This document shows positions 19,415 through 27,954 of a stretch of DNA of 64,000 bases, piece after piece. This DNA is from Phenylobacterium aquaticum (GTDB lineage Bacteria > Pseudomonadota > Alphaproteobacteria > Caulobacterales > Caulobacteraceae): contig CANCJJ010000002.1 of NCBI GenBank assembly GCA_947378305.1, positions 124,001 to 188,000 on the forward strand. Direction: 5' to 3'. Every line of letters begins with the position of its first letter. Positions within the stretch are counted from its first letter, which is position 1. The translations under genes and the position numbers were made by a program. The notes under the pieces were generated by a model, which saw nothing but the letters and a program-made list of their open reading frames with translations, did no database searches and had not been told where the DNA came from.

Positions 19415-20221
19415 GTGGCCGACTGGATCCATGCCATCATTCTGGGGGTGGTCGAAGGTTTGACGGAATTCATTCCGGTCTCGTCCACCGGCCATCTCCT
19501 CCTGACCAAGACCCTTCTGGGTCTCCCGGACGGCTTCTGGGACACATTTATCGTCCTGATCCAGCTGGGGGCTATTCTGGGGGTGGTCGCACTCTATTTC
19601 CAGCGGCTCTGGACCATATTGATCACCCTGCCCACCCGGGCCCAGTCCCGCAGGTTTGCCCTTTCGGTTCTGCTGGCCTTTATTCCGGGAGCCGTTGCGG
19701 GCCTGCTCCTGCATGACGTCATCAAGCAGGTGCTCTTCGAGAGCCCGGCCCTGATCTGCTGGTCCCTGATCCTGGGAGGGCTGGTTCTGTTGGCCCTCGA
19801 CCGCTGGACCCCTGAGCCGCGTGAATTTGACGCCATGTCCCTGCCCTGGACCACGGCCATTGTGATCGGGGCCTTCCAGGCCCTGGCCCTGATTCCTGGC
19901 GTGTCCCGCTCAGGCGGCACGATTGTCGGGGCCATGCTGTTTCGGGTGGAAAAGCGGGCTGCGGCGGAGTTTTCGTTCTTCCTGGCCATCCCCACCATGG
20001 TGGGGGCCTTCGCCCTGGACCTGATCAAGACGCAAAACACCCTCGATACCGATCACATGGGCCTGATCGCCCTGGGCTTTGTGGTCAGCTTTATTGTCGG
20101 GTTTGCCGTGGTCCGCACCCTGCTGGACCTGGTCAGCCGCAGGGGCTTTGCCCCCTTCGCCTGGTGGCGAATCGCGGTTGGCGTCGCCGGTCTGGTCGCC
20201 CTGAGGGTCTTGGCGATCTAG
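19415..20221 (+). CDS. uppP: Undecaprenyl-diphosphatase UppP (BacA)
   Basis: Membrane phosphatase that regenerates undecaprenyl phosphate, the lipid carrier for peptidoglycan and other glycans; overproduction gives bacitracin resistance. The 268-residue protein has the two active-site motifs, EGLTEFIPVSSTGH near residue 15 and PGVSRSGGTI near residue 165, among about eight helices. The GTG at 19415 gives the family's usual start (ADWIHAIILG) with a TGAGGT sequence just upstream. A weak CCCGC/GCGGG hairpin at 19380-19391 separates it from thpR. Confidence 0.95.
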   Translation: MADWIHAIILGVVEGLTEFIPVSSTGHLLLTKTLLGLPDGFWDTFIVLIQLGAILGVVALYFQRLWTILITLPTRAQSRRFALSVLLAFIPGAVAGLLLHDVIKQVLFESPALICWSLILGGLVLLALDRWTPEPREFDAMSLPWTTAIVIGAFQALALIPGVSRSGGTIVGAMLFRVEKRAAAEFSFFLAIPTMVGAFALDLIKTQNTLDTDHMGLIALGFVVSFIVGFAVVRTLLDLVSRRGFAPFAWWRIAVGVAGLVALRVLAI

Positions 20222-20261
20222 CGGGCGTTCTGATCTTCGCGCGCGGCCTTGGGCTGCAGTC

Positions 20262-21239
20262 CTAGATGATCGGCGCAGACTGGCGGGCGACTTCTTCGGC
20301 AAATTGGCCACCCTTGCGGAACCTGTAGAGGTAGGTTGGCAAGATCGCCTCGACGGTCTCGGGCGTAATCCCAAGGTCGGCGAGACCCGGGCAGGTGCCG
20401 CTGACCACATTGTCGGTCTTGAGCAGGGTGACCTGATCGCTTGTCAGCGGCGGGGCGATGGGCGTCAGGGCCGCGAGTTCAAACACCTTGCCCATCAGGC
20501 CCGCAAGGCCAAAGGGCAGGGGTGCCAGCAGGCGCTTGCGGCCAGTGACCTTGAGGATCAGTTCAAGAACCTGGCGGAAGCTGAAGGTGCCCGGTCCGCC
20601 CAGTTCAAAGGTCTTGCCTTGCTGGGCAGGGTCCATCACGGCCTTGACGACGGCCTGGGCAACATCGCCCACGAAGACTGGCTGGAACAGGGTGTGTCCG
20701 CCGCCAATGAGGGGCAGGACCGGCGACATGACCGCCATTTCCCCAAACCGGTTGAAAAAGTCATCGCCCTGACCAAAGAGAATGGAGGGGCGCAGGATCA
20801 CCGTCTCGGGCACTTCCTGCCGGACTGCCGCTTCGCCCAGGGCCTTGGTGCGGGCATAGGCCGACGGAGATGCGGGATTCGCCCCCAGGGCCGACATTTG
20901 GACAAACCGGGTAATCCCCCGGGCCTTGGCCGCAGCGGCAATCAATCTGGACCCGGTCACGTGGACGGCCTCGAACTTCTGACGCCCGGTCTCATAGAGA
21001 AGGCCGACCAGGTTAATCACCCCCGTTGCCCCGGTCAGGGCCCGGTCGATGGAGGCGGCATCGCGAATATTTGCCTGAACGACCTCGATCTGTCCGACAT
21101 CCCCCAGCATGCGCATGGTGTGGGCCAGGTGGGGCTGGCGCACGGCCACTCGCACATTCACGCCCTTGCGGGCCAGGGCACGAACAACCTGACTTCCCAG
21201 AAAGCCCGAACCGCCAAAAACGGTAATCAGATCCTGCAT
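20262..21239 (-). CDS. Complex I NDUFA9-like NAD(P)-binding protein
   Basis: A 325-residue atypical short-chain dehydrogenase/reductase with an N-terminal Rossmann motif VFGGSGFLGSQV and an extended C-terminal domain, as in the NDUFA9 subunit family of complex I and related quinone or lipid-binding proteins. The usual active-site YxxxK is present as YARTK. In alphaproteobacteria such genes are often scattered away from the nuo operon, as here. Complex I association is inference. The ATG at 21239 fits the family start; the longer frame does not. Confidence 0.85.
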   Translation of the reverse strand: MQDLITVFGGSGFLGSQVVRALARKGVNVRVAVRQPHLAHTMRMLGDVGQIEVVQANIRDAASIDRALTGATGVINLVGLLYETGRQKFEAVHVTGSRLIAAAAKARGITRFVQMSALGANPASPSAYARTKALGEAAVRQEVPETVILRPSILFGQGDDFFNRFGEMAVMSPVLPLIGGGHTLFQPVFVGDVAQAVVKAVMDPAQQGKTFELGGPGTFSFRQVLELILKVTGRKRLLAPLPFGLAGLMGKVFELAALTPIAPPLTSDQVTLLKTDNVVSGTCPGLADLGITPETVEAILPTYLYRFRKGGQFAEEVARQSAPII

Positions 21240-21400
21240 GTTTGACGCTCGGAAGGTGTGAAACGGGAGGACCGGATAGACGATGCGGGCCGTCCCTGCA
21301 ATCGGTGGCGTGCAAGGAGTTTGCTTATCGCCCATACGAGGCGTTGACCCCGGCGGATGGGTGCCCTAAGGAAGCGCCCTCGCGCGGTCCGGTGGATCGG

Positions 21401-21487
<87 letters not shown>

Positions 21488-21536
21488 CTGCTCCTTCATT
21501 ATGAGGGAGCCCTCTCTGCAAGAGGGGGGATACTCT

Positions 21537-21650
21537 AGAGCCTGTTCCGATAAGTGGGCACCGGTTGTCGGATCGAAACAGGCTCTAAATCTTTGAATTA
21601 GAGTCCTTGTCTTCCCTTTAGCCGGTCCCGTCTAAAGGGAAGGGACTCTA
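21537..21650. repeat. Dispersed palindromic element, copy 2 (two-unit composite)
   Basis: The best-preserved copy. Unit 1 (21537-21586) has perfect outer arms AGAGCCTGTT/AACAGGCTCT and inner arms CCGATAA/TTGTCGG. A short AT-rich linker follows. Unit 2 (21600-21649) has outer arms AGAGTCC/GGACTCT and inner arms TTCCCTTTAG/CTAAAGGGAA around CCGGTCCCGT. Each unit can fold into a long hairpin. It fills the space between tRNA-Leu and rnd. Confidence 0.88.
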
Positions 21651-21670
21651 GCGGCGGAGCTGTGTGTAGC

Positions 21671-22288
21671 GTGACCAATTATCTGCATAAGGGCGACCTG
21701 CCCGCTGGCCTCTTCCAGGGCGTGACCTCGGTGGCCATCGATTCCGAGACCATGGGCCTGCGACTGGGGCGCGATCCCCTGTGCGTGGTACAGCTCTCCG
21801 CGGGTGACGGCCATGCCCATATTGTCCAGCTCGACCGACCGGACTACGACGCGCCCAACCTCAAGGCCCTGCTGACCGACCCCGCCGTGACCAAGATTTT
21901 TCATTTTGGCCGCTTTGACATTGCCATGTTCTACCTGCACCTCGGTGTGGTGACGGCTCCGGTCTATTGCACCAAGATCGCCTCCAAGCTGGCCCGGACC
22001 TACACCGACCGCCACGGCCTGAAGGATGTCTCGCGCGAACTCGTTGGCGTGGAGATGTCCAAGGCCCAGCAGAGCTCTGACTGGGGGGCCCAGACCCTTT
22101 CGGCTGACCAACTCGCATATGCGGCCTCTGACGTACTTCACCTGCATGCCCTGCGTGTCCGTCTGGACGCCATGCTGGTGCGGGAAGACCGCGCTGCCCT
22201 GGCGAAAGCCTGTTTCGACTTCCTGCCCCATCGCGCCCTTCTGGATGTGCGCGGCTGGGAAGAGGTCGATATCTTCGCCCACGCCTAA
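21671..22288 (+). CDS. rnd: Ribonuclease D (short form)
   Basis: A 205-residue 3'-5' exoribonuclease of the DEDDy class. The acidic motifs are visible: IDSETMGL (Asp, Glu), FHFGRFDIAMF (Asp) and YAASDVLHLHALR (Tyr, Asp). It lacks the HRDC domains of E. coli RNase D, as is usual for the short alphaproteobacterial form. GTG at 21671 is favoured for its standard start (TNYLHKGDLPAG); GTG 21662 is in frame. It is followed by lptC after 11 bases. Confidence 0.92.
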   Translation: MTNYLHKGDLPAGLFQGVTSVAIDSETMGLRLGRDPLCVVQLSAGDGHAHIVQLDRPDYDAPNLKALLTDPAVTKIFHFGRFDIAMFYLHLGVVTAPVYCTKIASKLARTYTDRHGLKDVSRELVGVEMSKAQQSSDWGAQTLSADQLAYAASDVLHLHALRVRLDAMLVREDRAALAKACFDFLPHRALLDVRGWEEVDIFAHA

Positions 22289-22299
22289 GGCTGGCCCCC

Positions 22300-22920
22300 G
22301 TGAGCCTCGCCTCGCCCGCCAATGATCCTGGGTCCCCAGCGGCGGTATTTGGCCGGTGGCAGAGGCGATCGCGTCAGATCCGGGTCCTTCGTCGGGTCTT
22401 GCCCGCGGCCATGACCCTGATGTTTCTGGTCATGGGAGGCTATCTGATCGAGGCGTCGGTCACGGGTGTCAAGGCCCGGCCCGTCGAGGCCCGGGGCCCC
22501 ATCCAGATGGTCAATCCCCGTTTTGTCGGTCGTGATCGCCAGGGGCGAGCCTTTGTCCTGATTGCCAGGTCGGCCACCCGGGATGAGACGGACGACCAGA
22601 AGGTCATTCTCGACCGGCCACTTCTGACCCTTGAGCGGGAAAATTCCGATCCGGTCCTGGTCTCGGCCCGCCAGGGTCTCTTTAGTGAGGCGACCCGTAT
22701 CCTCAACCTCGAAGGCGATGTGAAGTTGAATGGCGGAGATCTCAATTTCTCGACCGCCAGCTCCATCTTCAATTCGGAAACCGGCGAACTCGGCGGCTTA
22801 ACCGATATTCAGGGTGCCGTTGAGCTTGGCCAAATCACGGCAAAGGCCTATGGCGTATATGACAAGGGTCGCCGGATTGTGTTCAAGGGGGGTGTCCACA
22901 CCCGTCTGGAGCAGAACTAG
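22300..22920 (+). CDS. lptC: Lipopolysaccharide export protein LptC
   Basis: A bitopic inner-membrane protein whose periplasmic beta-jellyroll passes LPS from LptB2FG to LptA. The 206-residue product has a basic N-terminus, one membrane helix (about 30-50), then a beta-rich domain ending in the LptC pattern of stepped layers (EGDVKLNGGDLNFSTAS, GRRIVFKGGVHTRL). Begins the lptC-lptA-lptB run. Confidence 0.92.
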   Translation: MSLASPANDPGSPAAVFGRWQRRSRQIRVLRRVLPAAMTLMFLVMGGYLIEASVTGVKARPVEARGPIQMVNPRFVGRDRQGRAFVLIARSATRDETDDQKVILDRPLLTLERENSDPVLVSARQGLFSEATRILNLEGDVKLNGGDLNFSTASSIFNSETGELGGLTDIQGAVELGQITAKAYGVYDKGRRIVFKGGVHTRLEQN

Positions 22921-23004
22921 GGTGACTGGGCAGGTCAGGGTGGCCTGCCGCTGACCGAGACCGCGCTTTTCAAAGGGCCTGGTCTCACATTTGAAGACAC
23001 GGGC

Positions 23005-23592
23005 ATGACCAGACCTGCGGACATGAAATTCCTGACTCGCGCGCACATGGCCCTTCTGGCGGGCCTGATGGTTGCTGGGCCTGCGGCGGCCCAGCTGGCG
23101 CGGGACTCAGATGCCCCGGTCGATATCACCGCCGATACCCTGGAAGTGGTCAACGCCCAGTGCTCGGCAACCTATTCGGGTGCCGCTGAGGCCCTTCAGG
23201 CGACCAGCCGCCTCAGAGCCGACACCCTGAAGATTTTCTACAAGCGCAAGGCGGCCACGCCTGCGGCCCAGGCGGGCGCGTCCAATTCCGACTGTAGTGG
23301 TCAGGTGGATCGCATGGAGGCCCAGGGCACGGTCTATTATGTGACCCCGGAACAGAGGGTGCGGGCGGACACGGTCGTCTACGAGGCGGACACCGGGATA
23401 TATACCCTGACCGGGAATGTGATCGCCGTGCGCGGGCAGGATGTCATGCGCGGGCCGAAGATGATCCTCAACCAGAAGACGGGCGATGCCCAGATGCTCG
23501 GCGCCAAGGCGGGCAAGGTGGGTACGGGCCGCGTGCGCACGATTCTGTTCCCGAATGAAAAGCCGGCGGCTCCCGCCGCCAAGCCGCGATAG
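23005..23592 (+). CDS. lptA: Lipopolysaccharide transport periplasmic protein LptA
   Basis: Periplasmic bridge protein with an OstA/LptA beta-jellyroll: PVDITADTLEV, then ATYSGAAEALQ, and repeats around TVYYVTPEQRVRADTVVYEAD and YTLTGNVIAVRGQDVMRGPKM. It has a signal peptide ending PAAAQ. The start could be ATG 23005 (195 residues) or ATG 23023 (189), the latter giving a more compact signal peptide. Two cysteines in the mature protein are uncommon for the family. It ends 8 bases before lptB. Confidence 0.92.
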   Translation: MTRPADMKFLTRAHMALLAGLMVAGPAAAQLARDSDAPVDITADTLEVVNAQCSATYSGAAEALQATSRLRADTLKIFYKRKAATPAAQAGASNSDCSGQVDRMEAQGTVYYVTPEQRVRADTVVYEADTGIYTLTGNVIAVRGQDVMRGPKMILNQKTGDAQMLGAKAGKVGTGRVRTILFPNEKPAAPAAKPR

Positions 23593-23600
23593 GTCCGGGC

Positions 23601-24359
23601 GTGTCAAAGGATACCGGATCAACTGCCCCGGACGACATTGGGCCAGGCCTTGTGGTGGCCAGCATTGGCAAGGCTTTTCGGGGCCGGGCCGTGGTCAAGG
23701 GCGTGTCACTCCACCTGCAAAAGGGGGAGGTTCTCGGCCTGCTGGGACCCAACGGGGCTGGCAAGACCACCTGTTTCTACATGATCACCGGGCTGATCCC
23801 GGCGGATTATGGCGCGATCTACCTGGACGGCCGCAATATTACCCAGCAGCCCATGTATCAGCGGGCGCGCATGGGGCTGGGCTATCTCCCCCAGGAGGCC
23901 TCAATTTTTCGCGGCATGAGCGTGGAAGACAATGTGACCGCCGTGGTCGAGCTGAATGAGCCGGACCCGGTCAAGGTGCGTCGCACCGTCAGCGATCTTC
24001 TGGAAGAATTGCGCATTGACCATCTGCGCCGGTCGCCCGCCGTCTCCCTCTCGGGCGGAGAGCGCCGCCGGGTGGAAATCGCCCGGGCCCTGGCCAGCGA
24101 ACCGGCCTTCATGCTTCTGGACGAGCCCTTTGCGGGCATCGATCCCCTGGCGATTGCCGATATCCGTGAGGTCATTGGCTATCTAAAGGGGCGCGGAATC
24201 GGCATTATGATTACCGACCATAATGTGCGTGAAACCCTCGATATTATTGATCGGGTTGCCATTATCCATGCCGGGGAAGTGCTGTTCGAAGGCACCCCGG
24301 CGCAAATGGTTGAAAATCCAGAAGTGCGGCGGGTTTATTTGGGTGAACAGTTTACCTGA
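23601..24359 (+). CDS. lptB: Lipopolysaccharide export ATPase LptB
   Basis: ABC ATPase powering LPS extraction with LptF/LptG. The 252-residue protein has Walker A GPNGAGKTT, the family's YLPQEASIFRGMSVEDN segment, signature LSGGERRRVEIARAL and Walker B FMLLDEPFAGIDP, with the switch histidine in ITDHNVRETL. The start is GTG. In most alphaproteobacteria rpoN follows directly; here a small hairpin and about 9 kb of other genes intervene. Confidence 0.96.
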   Translation: MSKDTGSTAPDDIGPGLVVASIGKAFRGRAVVKGVSLHLQKGEVLGLLGPNGAGKTTCFYMITGLIPADYGAIYLDGRNITQQPMYQRARMGLGYLPQEASIFRGMSVEDNVTAVVELNEPDPVKVRRTVSDLLEELRIDHLRRSPAVSLSGGERRRVEIARALASEPAFMLLDEPFAGIDPLAIADIREVIGYLKGRGIGIMITDHNVRETLDIIDRVAIIHAGEVLFEGTPAQMVENPEVRRVYLGEQFT

Positions 24360-24360
24360 C

Positions 24361-24390
24361 GTCCCCTAGCGGGTCCCGGCTTAAGGGACC
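24361..24390. repeat. Short inverted repeat resembling unit 2 of the dispersed element
   Basis: GTCCC-CTAGCGGGTCCCGGCTTAA-GGGAC begins 2 bases after the lptB stop. Its layout (CCC, TAG, GGTCCCG, TTAA or CTAAA, GGG) parallels unit 2 of the composite element at 21613-21642, though shorter and degenerate. It can fold as a hairpin (GGTCCC/GGGACC) and may serve as a 3' end for the lpt transcript. Kinship to the repeat is tentative. Confidence 0.45.
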
Positions 24391-24418
24391 TCAGGCGTGG
24401 CGCGGGATGGGGGGCTAC

Positions 24419-25945
24419 ATGGTTGCGACGCCGAAAAATGCGGTGGTCATCCTGCTCGACAGCCTCAACCGGCACATGCTGGGGGCCTATGGCGGGACGG
24501 AGTTTGACACCCCAAACCTGGACGAATTTGCCCGCACGGCGACCCGGTTTGACAATCATCATACCGGCTCCCTGCCCTGCATGCCGGCCCGCCATGACAT
24601 TCTTTGCGGAGCGCTGGATTTCCTCTGGCGACCCTGGGGATCTGTGGAGCTCTGGGAAGACGCCATCACCTATGAATTGCACAAGTCTGGCGTGGTCAGT
24701 CAGCTGATTTCCGATCACCCGCACCTGTTCGAGATGGGCGGCGAAAACTATCATGTCGACTTTACGGCCTGGGCCTATGAGCGCGGCCATGAAGGCGATG
24801 CCTGGAAGACCCGTCCGGACAGCAGCTGGGCCGGGGCCCCGAAGTTTGGTCGTGGTCACATGCCCTATGACGACAGCCGGGGCTGGTTCCGGGGCGAGGC
24901 CGACTTCCCCGGTCCGCGCACCATGGCTGCCGCCGCGCAATGGATCGAGGACAATGCCGGCCACCATGACCGCTTCTTCCTCTTCATTGACGAATTCGAC
25001 CCCCATGAGCCCTTCGATACCCCGGAGCCCTGGGCCTCGAAATATGATCCGGATTGGGAAGGGGCCAAGCTGATCTGGCCGCCCTATGTCCAGGGCGCGA
25101 TTGAGAAGGGGATATTGACCGAAGCCGCCGCCCGCCAGCTGCGCTCTGCCTATGGCGGCAAGCTGTCCATGATCGACCACTGGCTGGGTAAGGTCCTAAA
25201 GGCCATTGAGGCCCAGGGTCTGGCCGACGATACCCTGGTCATGATCTGTACCGACCACGGCCACTATCTGGGCGAGAAGGACATCTGGGGTAAGCCCGGC
25301 GTGCCGATCTACCGTCCCATGGGCCATATTCCTCTCCTGATCCGTCATCCGGGTCTTGCGCCCGGGGAATGTACGGCCCTGACCACCAGTGTGGACATCT
25401 TTGCCACCCTGGCGGATCTGTTCGGCGTCAAGGTCCGCCAACGGACCCATGGCCACTCCCTCCTGCCTCTGCTTCGGGGGGAGGTGACCAAGGTTCGCGA
25501 TCATTTGCTGACTGGAGTCTGGGGCCGTGAAGTCCACCTCGTCACCGAAACCCACAAATATGCGCGCGCCCCTGCGGGGGCGAACGCGCCGCTGTCCATG
25601 ATCTCCAACCGCTGGTCGACCATGCCGACCCATGTGGTGGACAAGCACCTGGCCTTGCCGCTTCCCGATGACCGGGCCTTCCTGGACCGGATGCCGGGCT
25701 CAAATGTGCCAGTCATCCATCAGCCCTTCGCTGCAGGTGACCCCATCCCCTTCTGGGCGCGGACAAAGGGGTCAGGCAACTACCTGTTTGACCGCACTTC
25801 CGACCCAGATGAGCTTGAAAACCTAGCCGGAACACCGCTTGAATCCGAACTTGTCGCCCAGTTGACGGCCGCTCTGGAGGCCATTGAGGCCCCCGCGTCC
25901 CAGTTTGAACGCCTTGGCCTCTCCCGAAAGGTACCCCAGTCATGA
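24419..25945 (+). CDS. Sulfatase / alkaline-phosphatase superfamily hydrolase, cytoplasmic-looking
   Basis: A 508-residue type I sulfatase-fold protein. The active-site motif CMPAR (Cys54) fits the C-x-P/A-x-R consensus in which Cys is converted to formylglycine. Metal ligands are suggested by ILLDSLNRHMLGAYG at the N-terminus and CTDHGHYLGEKDIWGK near residue 280. There is no signal peptide, unlike many sulfatases, so it may act in the cytoplasm. The substrate is unknown; phosphonate or phosphate ester hydrolysis is also possible in this superfamily. The stop overlaps the next start (ATGA). A second in-frame ATG at 24407 is possible. Confidence 0.85.
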   Translation: MVATPKNAVVILLDSLNRHMLGAYGGTEFDTPNLDEFARTATRFDNHHTGSLPCMPARHDILCGALDFLWRPWGSVELWEDAITYELHKSGVVSQLISDHPHLFEMGGENYHVDFTAWAYERGHEGDAWKTRPDSSWAGAPKFGRGHMPYDDSRGWFRGEADFPGPRTMAAAAQWIEDNAGHHDRFFLFIDEFDPHEPFDTPEPWASKYDPDWEGAKLIWPPYVQGAIEKGILTEAAARQLRSAYGGKLSMIDHWLGKVLKAIEAQGLADDTLVMICTDHGHYLGEKDIWGKPGVPIYRPMGHIPLLIRHPGLAPGECTALTTSVDIFATLADLFGVKVRQRTHGHSLLPLLRGEVTKVRDHLLTGVWGREVHLVTETHKYARAPAGANAPLSMISNRWSTMPTHVVDKHLALPLPDDRAFLDRMPGSNVPVIHQPFAAGDPIPFWARTKGSGNYLFDRTSDPDELENLAGTPLESELVAQLTAALEAIEAPASQFERLGLSRKVPQS

Positions 25946-26892
25946 CCTTGAAATCCCGCCTTGTCCTGGCCCTTGGTTTGGCCAGTCTGGTCCTGGCCGG
26001 CTGCGCCAGCGACATTCCCTATGCGACCCTGAAGGCCAAGTATTCGACGCCCGCCTCGCAATTTGCCACCTTGCCCGACGGGGTTACGGTGCATTTCCGC
26101 GACCAGGGCCTGAGGTCCGGACCGCCCCTGGTCCTGGTTCACGGTTTTGCCGCCAACCTGGATACCTGGGAGCCCTGGGTGCAGCGGCTGGGCGACCGCT
26201 ACCGGGTCATCACCCTTGACCTTCCGGCCCATGGCCTGACCACGGTTCCGGCGGACTATCAAGTGTCTACGGACGGTCAGGTCGAGGTCATCGACCAACT
26301 TACCCAACGCCTTGGCGCAGAGAGATTTTACCTGGCCGGGAATTCCATGGGCGGTGGGGCGTCCTGGCATTTCGCCCTGGCGCATCCGGACCGGGTCAGG
26401 GCCCTGATCCTGGTCGATTCCGTCGGCTTTTCCCCCAAGCCCGAGGCGGGCAAGTCAACCCGCGAGGGCCCGCCCCTGGTCTTCCGCATCATGGCAAACC
26501 CCATGGGCCGGGCTGTGCTGGAAAAGATCAATCCCCGCCCCCTCGCCGGGCCCGGGCTAAAAAAAGCCTATGTCGATGGGGCTCTGGTTACGCCTGCCCT
26601 GGTCGATCGCTATGTCGACCTGGCGCTTGCCCCCGGCCATCGCGCCCTGCTGATGGGCGGCCAGCGGCCCGCTTCCCCCACTTCGCCTGACGCCCTCAAG
26701 GCCCTGACCATGCCCGTTCTGGTCATGCACGGAGAGGCCGACACCGTCATTCCGGTCGAGGCGGGTAAGGCCCTGGCCGGAGCCATTCCGGGTGCCAAGC
26801 TCATCCTCTATCCAGGCGTTGGTCATGTCCCCATGGAACAGATCCCTGACCTGTCGGCTCGGGACCTGGGAGCCTTTCTTTTTGCGTATTAG
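25942..26892 (+). CDS. Lipoprotein alpha/beta-hydrolase
   Basis: A 316-residue protein with a lipoprotein signal peptide and lipobox LAGC (Cys21), so probably membrane-anchored and periplasmic. The alpha/beta-hydrolase fold is clear: oxyanion region LVHGFAANLDTW, nucleophile GNSMGG (Ser135), acid in HGEADTVIP (about 267) and His295 in GVGHVPM. This is the layout of esterases and meta-cleavage-type hydrolases. The substrate is unknown. Its start is coupled to the sulfatase stop, suggesting a shared pathway despite different predicted compartments. Confidence 0.88.
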   Translation: MTLKSRLVLALGLASLVLAGCASDIPYATLKAKYSTPASQFATLPDGVTVHFRDQGLRSGPPLVLVHGFAANLDTWEPWVQRLGDRYRVITLDLPAHGLTTVPADYQVSTDGQVEVIDQLTQRLGAERFYLAGNSMGGGASWHFALAHPDRVRALILVDSVGFSPKPEAGKSTREGPPLVFRIMANPMGRAVLEKINPRPLAGPGLKKAYVDGALVTPALVDRYVDLALAPGHRALLMGGQRPASPTSPDALKALTMPVLVMHGEADTVIPVEAGKALAGAIPGAKLILYPGVGHVPMEQIPDLSARDLGAFLFAY

Positions 26893-26952
26893 GCCCCTAA
26901 ACTCTCATATTCGCAGCGTTTTACGGCCGACAACCTTCGGAGAGTCCTGATC

Positions 26953-27954
26953 ATGATCCGTCTACGGGACCTTGTCCCTGGTCTTGCCCTGCTGGCCCTG
27001 GCCAGCGCCGTTCAGGCGGCACCCTCCGGCTATCATCTGGCAGATCGCCTCCCCGGTCCGGATGGTGGCTGGGATTATCCGGCCTATGACTCAGTGCATG
27101 ATCGGGTGCTGGTCTCCCGACCCTCGGCCGTGACGGTTTTTGATCTCAAGACCCGAACGGTTTTGCCCGCCCTTGCCCCGGCGGTTCGGGGGCATGCGGC
27201 CCTGAGCGTCAATGATGGCAAGGAAATTGCCATTACCAATGGTGGGGATGGCACGACCAGTTTTGTTGATTCAGGCTCCGGGGCCTTGCTGGCCCAGGTC
27301 AAGGTCGGTGAGGGGCCGGATGCCGCCACCTTCGACCCAAGGACAGGCCAGCTTCTGGTCATGAATCACAAGGGCGGGGATGTGTCCCTGCTCGATCCCA
27401 AGGCCCACCGGCTTGTGGCCACCATTCCGGTCGGCGGTGTGCTCGAAGCGGCCGCTGTCGATGGCCGGGGCATGGCCTATGTGAATATCGAAGATCGCAA
27501 TGAGATCGCGGTCCTCGACCTGACCGCCCACAAGGTCCTAAGGCGCTATCCCCTGCCGGGCTGTGATGGCCCTACGGGAATCATCTTTGCCAATGAAGGC
27601 AGGTTGCTGGTCTCTTCCTGCGATCGGGTGGCCATGGTGGTGCGAGCAGACACCGGGGAGGTTGTCCGTCGGCTTCCCATCGGTGCCGGGGCTGACGGCG
27701 TGGCCTATGACCCGGTGCGTCATCGGGTCCTAATCCCGGCGGGCCGGGACGGCACCCTGTCCGTGATCGCCCTGGCGAAGGACGACGCTGCTGTCATCGA
27801 CACGATAACCACCCGGAAGGGGGCGAGAACCCTTACCCTGGACCCGGCAACGGGTCGGGTCTTTCTGCCGACTGCAGACTACCTGCCTGGCGTGGAAGGC
27901 GGTCGACCCGTGCCCAAGCCCGGAACCTTTGAACTTTTGATCATCAGCCCATGA
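26953..27954 (+). CDS. Exported YncE-like beta-propeller protein
   Basis: A 333-residue protein with a signal peptide (about 1-23, ending AVQA). It contains repeated propeller-blade segments of the YVTN/YncE type (for example VFDLKTRTVLPALAPAV, SFVDSGSGALLAQVKVGEGP, SLLDPKAHRLVATIPVGG, AVLDLTAHKVLRRYPLPG), about seven blades. Such proteins are periplasmic scaffolds of uncertain function. The ATG has GGAGAG upstream. It overlaps the next gene by 4 bases and so belongs to the efflux operon. Confidence 0.85.
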   Translation: MIRLRDLVPGLALLALASAVQAAPSGYHLADRLPGPDGGWDYPAYDSVHDRVLVSRPSAVTVFDLKTRTVLPALAPAVRGHAALSVNDGKEIAITNGGDGTTSFVDSGSGALLAQVKVGEGPDAATFDPRTGQLLVMNHKGGDVSLLDPKAHRLVATIPVGGVLEAAAVDGRGMAYVNIEDRNEIAVLDLTAHKVLRRYPLPGCDGPTGIIFANEGRLLVSSCDRVAMVVRADTGEVVRRLPIGAGADGVAYDPVRHRVLIPAGRDGTLSVIALAKDDAAVIDTITTRKGARTLTLDPATGRVFLPTADYLPGVEGGRPVPKPGTFELLIISP

